64,000 nucleotides of DNA from Telluria aromaticivorans (GTDB lineage Bacteria > Pseudomonadota > Gammaproteobacteria > Burkholderiales > Burkholderiaceae_D), in the NCBI RefSeq assembly GCF_013003915.1, contig NZ_JABAIV010000005.1, positions 1-64,000 on the forward strand, written 5' to 3'. This document shows, piece after piece, positions 57,190 to 64,000 of the stretch. The position numbers and the translations under genes were made by a program. Position 1 is the stretch's first letter; every line of letters starts with the position of its first letter. Under the pieces are notes generated by a model, which saw only the letters and a list, made by a program, of their open reading frames with translations, did not search any database and had not been told where the DNA came from.

Positions 57190-58143
57190 ATGCCCCAGCT
57201 AGTCGACCTGCTCCAGACTTATGGTGTGCTGATCGTGTTCGGCATCGTCCTTGTCGAGCAGTTCGGCCTGCCGATTCCTGCCTTTCCGGTGCTGGTGGTG
57301 GCCGGCGCGCTGTCGGTCGACGGCAACGTCAGCTGGCCGCTGTGCCTGCTGGCGGCAATGTTTGCCTGCCTGATCTGCGACGTGTTCTGGTTCCGCGCCG
57401 GGCGCTTCTACGGCAAGCGCATCCTGCGGCTGCTCTGCAAAATCTCGCTGTCCCCCGATTCCTGCGTCAACCAGACTGAAGACCGCTTCCGCCGTTTCGG
57501 CGTCAAATCACTTCTGGTGTCGAAATTCGTCCCCGGCTTCAATACCATCGCGGCGCCGCTGTCGGGAGCCATCGGCACCCACGCGCGCCCCTTCCTTGCC
57601 TTTGCGGTGACCGGCGCCATGCTGTGGAGCGGCACCGGCATCGTGCTCGGCATCCTGTTCCACGACAGCGTCGAGGGTCTGCTCGGCCTGCTCGAGACCA
57701 TGGGCGGCACCGCGCTGTCGGTGCTGGCCGTCCTGCTGGCGCTGTTCATCGGCGTCAAGTTCGTCGAGCGGCGCCGTCACCGCGCCCGGGTGGCGGTGCC
57801 GCGCATCGGCATCGCGGAACTGAAGGCGCTGATCGACGGCGGCCACGACCCGCTCATCATCGACGCCCGCAGCCTCACCGCGCAGGAACTGGAAACCGCG
57901 ATTCCCGGCGCCCTGGTGTTCCAGTCCTGCGCCCCCGGCCAGCTGATGGCCACACTCGACAAGGACCGCCACATCGTCGTCTATTGCAGCTGCCCGGGCG
58001 ACGTCACGGCCGCCGAGGTCGCGCAGCAATTCCTCGCGAATGGTTTCCACCGCACGCGGCCGCTGCAAGGCGGCCTCGATGCCTGGCATCTCCACCACCG
58101 TGGCAGACCGGTGATTGAGCCAGACCGTCGCCATGCTAGATAG
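57190..58143 (+). CDS. DedA-family membrane protein fused to a rhodanese domain
   Basis: 317 residues. The N-terminal part (about 1-200) is a DedA/SNARE-associated membrane domain with FGLPIPAFPVLVVAGAL near 25-41 and RFGVKSLLVSKFVPGFNTIAAPLSGAIG near 102-129, typical of lipid-flippase-related DedA proteins. The C-terminal part (about 205-310) is a rhodanese domain with IIDARS near 223 and active loop VVYCSCPGDVTAA, catalytic Cys266. The sulfurtransferase would face the cytoplasm. The fusion implies coupling of thiol chemistry to the membrane domain, but no function is established from sequence. It stands alone. Confidence 0.9.
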   Translation: MPQLVDLLQTYGVLIVFGIVLVEQFGLPIPAFPVLVVAGALSVDGNVSWPLCLLAAMFACLICDVFWFRAGRFYGKRILRLLCKISLSPDSCVNQTEDRFRRFGVKSLLVSKFVPGFNTIAAPLSGAIGTHARPFLAFAVTGAMLWSGTGIVLGILFHDSVEGLLGLLETMGGTALSVLAVLLALFIGVKFVERRRHRARVAVPRIGIAELKALIDGGHDPLIIDARSLTAQELETAIPGALVFQSCAPGQLMATLDKDRHIVVYCSCPGDVTAAEVAQQFLANGFHRTRPLQGGLDAWHLHHRGRPVIEPDRRHAR

Positions 58144-58232
58144 GTAGTTCGACTACTTTTATCGATCAGGGATGCTGCGCTGCACAGGATCCAACGAATG
58201 CGACGTACATGTACCTAAACTACAGAAATAAC

Positions 58233-58249
58233 TTGTAATAGCGTTACAA
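58233..58249. promoter_or_regulatory. HexR-like operator upstream of glk
   Basis: TTGTAAT-AGC-GTTACAA is a 17-bp dyad whose outer seven and six bases match the HexR consensus TTGTAATTAAATTACAA. HexR controls glucose and Entner-Doudoroff genes, including glk, in many proteobacteria. It lies 40 bases before the glk start, near the expected promoter. No hexR gene is in the window. Confidence 0.6.
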
Positions 58250-58289
58250 AGTTTAGTAAGCTCAGGTCATCGCATCCTGACTTGCTGCA

Positions 58290-59318
58290 ATGACCGCTTT
58301 CGCTTCCAGCCCTGCCTCCCCGACGCCTGCCCATGCCGGCGGCGTGCGCCTGCTTGCCGATATCGGCGGCACCAACGCCCGCTTCGCGCTGGAGCCCGGA
58401 CCCGGCCGGTTCGAAGCAATCGAAGTCTTGTCCTGTCACGACCACGCCACGCTGGCCGACGCCATACGCGCCTACCTGGCGCTGCCCCAGGTCGCCGTCT
58501 TGCATGGCGGTATCCGCCACGCTGCCATTGCGATCGCCAACCCGGTGGTCGGCGACCAGGTGCGCATGACCAACCACCACTGGGCCTTCTCGATCGAGGC
58601 GCTGCGCCTGGAGTGCGGCTTCGACACGCTGCTGGTGGTGAACGATTTTTCCGCGCTGGCGCGCTCGCTGCCGCACCTGGGCGACCAGAAGCTGCAGGTG
58701 GGTGGGGGCGCGCCGGAGCCCGGTGCGGCCATCGGCCTGCTCGGCGCCGGCACCGGCCTGGGTGTGTCCGGCTTGATCCCGGCGACCAACGGCAAGCCCG
58801 GCTGGACCGCGCTGCGCAGCGAAGGCGGGCACGTCAGCTTCTCGCCGGTCAACGAGATGGAAGTCGCGATCCTGCAATACGCCTGGCGCGAATTCGAGCA
58901 CGTATCCAGCGAGCGCCTGCTGTCGGGCGCCGGCGTTGAGCTGATCTACCGCGCACTAAGCGACCGTGCCGGCCGCCCGGGCGAACAGCTCACGGCACCG
59001 GAAATCTCGCGCCGCGCGCTCAGCGGCGAATGCGCGCTCTGCGACCAGGTGCTGGAAGCCTTCTGCGGCATGCTCGGCACCGCCGCCGGCAACCTGGCGA
59101 TCACCCTCGGCGCCCAGGGCGGCGTGTATATCGGCGGCGGCATCGTGCCGCGCCTGGGCCAGCGCTTTATCGACTCGTCCTTCCGCAGCCGCTTCGAGCA
59201 GCGCGGGCGCTTTTCCGGCTACATGGCGCAGATCCCCACCTATGTCATCACGGCCGAGTACCCGGCCTTTGTCGGCGTGTCGGCGATTTTGTCGGAAAAA
59301 TTGTCGCCTGCTTCGTAA
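58290..59318 (+). CDS. glk: Glucokinase (ROK-unrelated, bacterial Glk type)
   Basis: 342 residues, ATP-dependent glucose phosphorylation in the cytosol. The phosphate loop LLADIGGTNARFALE is at 21-35. The catalytic Asp119 lies in LLVVNDFSALARSLPHL. The adenosine-side motif GAGTGLGVSGL is near 160, and VYIGGGIVPR is near the C-terminus. The first 18 residues (to GGV) are a short extra Ala/Ser/Pro-rich tail. It lies alone in this region, not beside zwf or edd, but a HexR-like operator just upstream suggests it is part of that regulon. Confidence 0.94.
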   Translation: MTAFASSPASPTPAHAGGVRLLADIGGTNARFALEPGPGRFEAIEVLSCHDHATLADAIRAYLALPQVAVLHGGIRHAAIAIANPVVGDQVRMTNHHWAFSIEALRLECGFDTLLVVNDFSALARSLPHLGDQKLQVGGGAPEPGAAIGLLGAGTGLGVSGLIPATNGKPGWTALRSEGGHVSFSPVNEMEVAILQYAWREFEHVSSERLLSGAGVELIYRALSDRAGRPGEQLTAPEISRRALSGECALCDQVLEAFCGMLGTAAGNLAITLGAQGGVYIGGGIVPRLGQRFIDSSFRSRFEQRGRFSGYMAQIPTYVITAEYPAFVGVSAILSEKLSPAS

Positions 59319-59751
59319 CCAACGCACATAAGACGGCAAATAAGGCACATCCTGCACGGCGCCGCGCCGGGCCTTGTCCGTTTGCCGGTTTTATCGGGTA
59401 CAATGGCCGCCAATTGTCAGAAACGCTGTAGTTCACTCGCCTTTGTCCGCTCGTGCCGAGCGCCGGGAAGCCTGGCCTTCCCGCTCTGCCCCAGGTAATG
59501 CGAGAGTCCGTTTCGGCCGAAAGACCAACAGCTATCCGCCCGCCTGGCAAGCGGGCAGTCGTGGCGGGCGCCAAGCCTGCCACCTTTGTCAGCCCGGCGC
59601 ATCCAGCCCGGGCCCCCAGGATTCCAGTTTTTTTGCGCGTTTAGCTTCGCACCGCAGCTTATCGGGCCGGCGGCTGGCATCCGTGGTGGCACCCCGGATT
59701 AGCACTCATTTTTTTGATTTTCTTGCATTCGAAGCGTGACGACACCGCGAC
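59319..59751. other. Long structured leader region ahead of scpB
   Basis: 433 bases without a credible gene. A possible promoter has a good -10 (TACAAT, 59399-59404) and a poor -35 (TTGTCC, 59374, spacer 19). If used, the scpB mRNA would have a leader of about 340 bases containing stems such as cccgc-gcggg (about 59540-59556), gtggcgggc/gcctgccac (about 59563-59585) and gcccgg/ccgggc (about 59595-59616), with a T7 run near 59628-59634. This could be a structured regulatory RNA or a small RNA. It does not match the conserved cores of SRP RNA, RNase P RNA, tmRNA or 6S RNA that I looked for. Confidence 0.4.
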
Positions 59752-60505
<754 letters not shown>

Positions 60506-60522
<17 letters not shown>

Positions 60523-62455
60523 ACCGAACCAGACCATCCCTGCCGACGCAGGCGAAGGCGTCGCCGCCAAGCCGAAGCGCACCCGCAAGCCCGCCGCAAC
60601 CGCTGCCGCCCCCGAGGGCGCGGTGGCAGCCGCGCCGGAAGCGGCCGCCAAGCCGAAGCGCACCCGCAAGCCTGTTGTAGCGGACGCCGCCGCACCGGGC
60701 GAAGCCGCCGCGCCTGACGCGCCTGCGATCAAGCCGGCCGCCAAGCCGCCCAAGGCGCGCGCCGCCCGGGCTGCCGCAGCCGAAGTCCAGCCAGCGGTAG
60801 AGGCACCAGCAGCCGCGCCGGCAGCAGCCGCGCCGCAAGCCGACGCAGCCCAGGGCGAACGCAAGCCGCGCGGCCCGCGCCAGATGCGCGAAAAGCGCCA
60901 GGAACGCGAACTGCGCCAGATGGAAAACGCGCCGGCGATCGAGGCGTCAAGCGAAACCGGTGTTGATGCGCCCGCCGACGGCGAGCAGCCACAGGCCGGC
61001 GGCCAGCGCGAAGGGCGCGGCCGCAATGGTCAAAAGCCAGGCAAGCGCGGCCAGCCAAACCAGCCGAATCAGCCAGGTGCGCAGCAGGCCGGCCGCCAGG
61101 GTAAACCGCAAGGCAAGGGCCAGGCCCAGGGCCGCCCGCAGCAGGGCAAGGGCGGCAAGCCGGGCGGCGCTCCGTCAAGCGACGCGGATGCCGTGTTCTC
61201 CTTCGTCACCTCGGACGATTTCGATACGAGCGAAGGCGGCCGTGGCCAGGCGCAGCCTAAGGCCGTGCGCCGCGACCTGACCTCGGACGACGACGCGCCG
61301 AAGCTGCACAAGGTGCTGGCCGAAGCCGGCCTGGGTTCGCGCCGCGATATGGAAGACCTGATCGTTGCCGGCCGCGTGTCGGTGAACGGCGAGCCGGCCC
61401 ACATCGGCCAGCGCATCCTGCCGACCGATGCCGTGCGCATCAACGGCAAGCAGATCCAGCGCCGCGTCAACACCAGCAAGCCGCCGCGCGTGCTGGTGTA
61501 CCACAAGCCGGCCGGCGAGATCGTCAGCCATGACGATCCGGAAGGCCGTCCATCGGTGTTCGACCGCCTGCCGACCATGAAGACCGGCAAGTGGCTGGCC
61601 GTGGGCCGCCTCGACTTCAATACCGAAGGCCTGTTGCTGTTCACGACCTCCGGCGACCTCGCGAACCGCCTGATGCACCCGCGCTACAACATCGACCGCG
61701 AATACGCGGTGCGCACCCTGGGCGAACTCGAAGAAGGCATGCGCCAGAAGCTGCTGGCCGGCGTCGAGCTCGACGATGGCGTGGCCTCGTTCTCGAAAGT
61801 CCAGGACGGCGGCGGCGAAGGTATCAACAAGTGGTACCGCGTGGTGATCGGCGAAGGCCGCAACCGCGAAGTGCGGCGCATGTTCGAAGCGGTCGGCCTG
61901 ACCGTCTCGCGCCTGATCCGTACCCGCTACGGCGCCATGACCCTGCCGACCGCACTCAAGCGCGGCCGCTGGGAAGAGCTGGAAGAAAACGACGTGCGTT
62001 CGCTGATGAACGCGTTCGGGGTCGAAAAGAAGGCCGCTCCCGCCGAGCAGGGCAAGGGCCGCGGCGGCAAGCCGCAGGCCGGCCCCCGAGGCGACGAAGC
62101 CCGCCGCAGCGACGGCAACCGCATCGACCGCGCCGACGCCAACCGCAACGTCGACCCTTACGGCCCGCAGGCAGCCCGCGTCGGTTCCGGCCGTCCGGCC
62201 GCGCCTGGCGTGGCCCCTGGTGGCCGGGGCCAGGGCGGCCGTCCGCAAGGCGGTGGCCAGGGCGGCGCCAAGGGTGCTGGCGGCAAGCCGGGCAGCTTCG
62301 GTGCTGCCCAGCAGCGCGGCAGCAGCCGTCCGAAGCAGCCGGATCCGTTGCAGACCACCTTCGGCTTTGCCGGCACCGGTGGCGGTGGCCGTCGCGGTGG
62401 CCAGGGTCCGCGCGGCTCCGAGCACGGCATGCCGCGCCGCGGCAAGCGCGGCTGA
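60506..62455 (+). CDS. rluB: 23S rRNA pseudouridine synthase RluB with long disordered ends
   Basis: 649 residues, more than twice the core family length. An N-terminal Ala/Lys/Pro/Gln-rich tail (about 1-260), with repeated KPKRTRKP blocks, precedes the S4 RNA-binding domain ([20 protein letters not shown], about 265-310). The synthase domain (about 325-495) has catalytic Asp in [12 protein letters not shown] near 369. A Gly/Gln/Arg-rich tail (about 510-649) ends the protein. It converts U2605 of 23S rRNA to pseudouridine in the RluB family. The Lys- and Arg-rich tails probably bind RNA. The start is 60506 or 60509, inside the scpB end, so the two are coupled. Confidence 0.9.
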
Positions 62456-62605
62456 TGCAGGAGTAATGTCCTGGTGACGAAATATGGTTCGCGTCGCCGG
62501 GCATATGATTTCGCAATGCCGTAGAATGCGACGCAGGCCCCGATGTGGTCACCCTGCCAACTGTTGCTTTTTGCTCTATTCTGCTAGTCACTGCTACCCG
62601 GGTGA

Positions 62606-62634
62606 TTGCGGGAGGAGCAGTAAAGCTGTATAAT
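62606..62634 (+). promoter_or_regulatory. Promoter of the rimP-nusA unit
   Basis: TTGCGG (62606-62611), a 17-base spacer and a perfect TATAAT (62629-62634) set the start near 62641. Confidence 0.75.
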
Positions 62635-62711
62635 TTGCAGCCTAATCAAAGTTCTTCCCATTATTTTTTGGTGCAAGTGCTTTCATCTGGTTGGGTTGCA
62701 AATACAAAAAG

Positions 62712-62736
62712 ATGGGCAGATGCCCATTTTTTTTTT
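62712..62736 (+). terminator. Leader terminator ahead of rimP
   Basis: The stem atgggc-agat-gcccat is followed by a run of ten T. It lies between the promoter at 62606 and rimP, so a terminated RNA of about 95 bases would form unless it is read through. The upstream leader (62641-62711) is AT-rich and could hold alternative folds, for example cccat (about 62656) against atggg. Confidence 0.8.
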
Positions 62737-62780
62737 GGAAAATCGTTTGGTAAATCGTTTTAACGCCCTGGAGAAGTGCC

Positions 62781-64000
<1,220 letters not shown>

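Noticed and set aside
59417-59692. 91-codon minus-strand frame upstream of scpB
   Set aside because: Arg/Gly-rich, no ribosome-binding site, overlaps a stem-rich stretch.
62545-62763. 72-codon frame upstream of rimP
   Set aside because: It starts before the TATAAT promoter, lacks a ribosome-binding site and runs through the terminator; no recognisable content.

Overview
The window is a GC-rich (roughly two-thirds G+C) chromosomal segment of a betaproteobacterium. Gene content points to Burkholderiales, family Oxalobacteraceae, most likely Massilia or a close relative. Grounds for this are the order glnE-yhdP-nitrilase-tldD-aroG, the order glnA-DUF4124-ntrB-ntrC, the scpB-rluB-rimP-nusA run, and many large TonB-dependent receptors with TTGACA-type promoters. 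The genus is inferred from gene content, not from a database match.

Layout. 1-9.9 kb: a possible IS21-type terminus, an acyl-CoA-binding protein, an FKBP isomerase, an EI24-domain membrane protein, a long divergent class A PBP-like protein coupled to a TAXI-type binding protein, a secreted CocE/S15 hydrolase and a rhodanese gene pair. 10.4-16.5 kb: a nitrogen-control locus. glnA has a sigma-54 promoter and three NtrC-type sites, followed by a DUF4124 gene, ntrB, ntrC and corA. 16.5-19 kb: an EamA exporter overlapping a COG2509-type flavoprotein. 19-38 kb: four large TonB-dependent receptors (TBDRs 1-4) interleaved with rsmE, tkt, gapA and map. 38-50 kb: glnE, divergent from yhdP-nitrilase, then tldD, a decayed receptor fragment and aroG behind an attenuator. 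50-57 kb: TBDR 5, divergent from an Opp/Yej-like ABC importer that has fused ATPases and no binding protein. 57-64 kb: a DedA-rhodanese fusion, glk with a HexR-like operator, scpB-rluB, and rimP-nusA behind a short terminated leader. nusA runs off the window.

How the parts work together. GlnA, NtrB, NtrC and GlnE form one nitrogen circuit: NtrC activates glnA, and GlnE adenylylates the glutamine synthetase. Five intact receptors plus one pseudogene, a secreted hydrolase and a peptide-type ABC importer suggest scavenging of polymers or peptides. Four of the five receptor genes share one promoter design: TTGACA, an 18-bp spacer with TG at positions 16-17, and a T-rich -10. The fifth instead has a phased CATG array in front of it.

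Most notable signals: (1) a Phe/Tyr-rich leader peptide with competing terminator and antiterminator ahead of aroG; (2) the 20-bp-period CATG array ahead of TBDR 2; (3) two decayed tandem copies of the rsmE 3' end; (4) a dispersed two-hairpin repeat that sits on gene ends and supplies stop codons; (5) a twin pair of 112-bp palindrome-ended repeats. No tRNA, rRNA, CRISPR array or prophage was seen.
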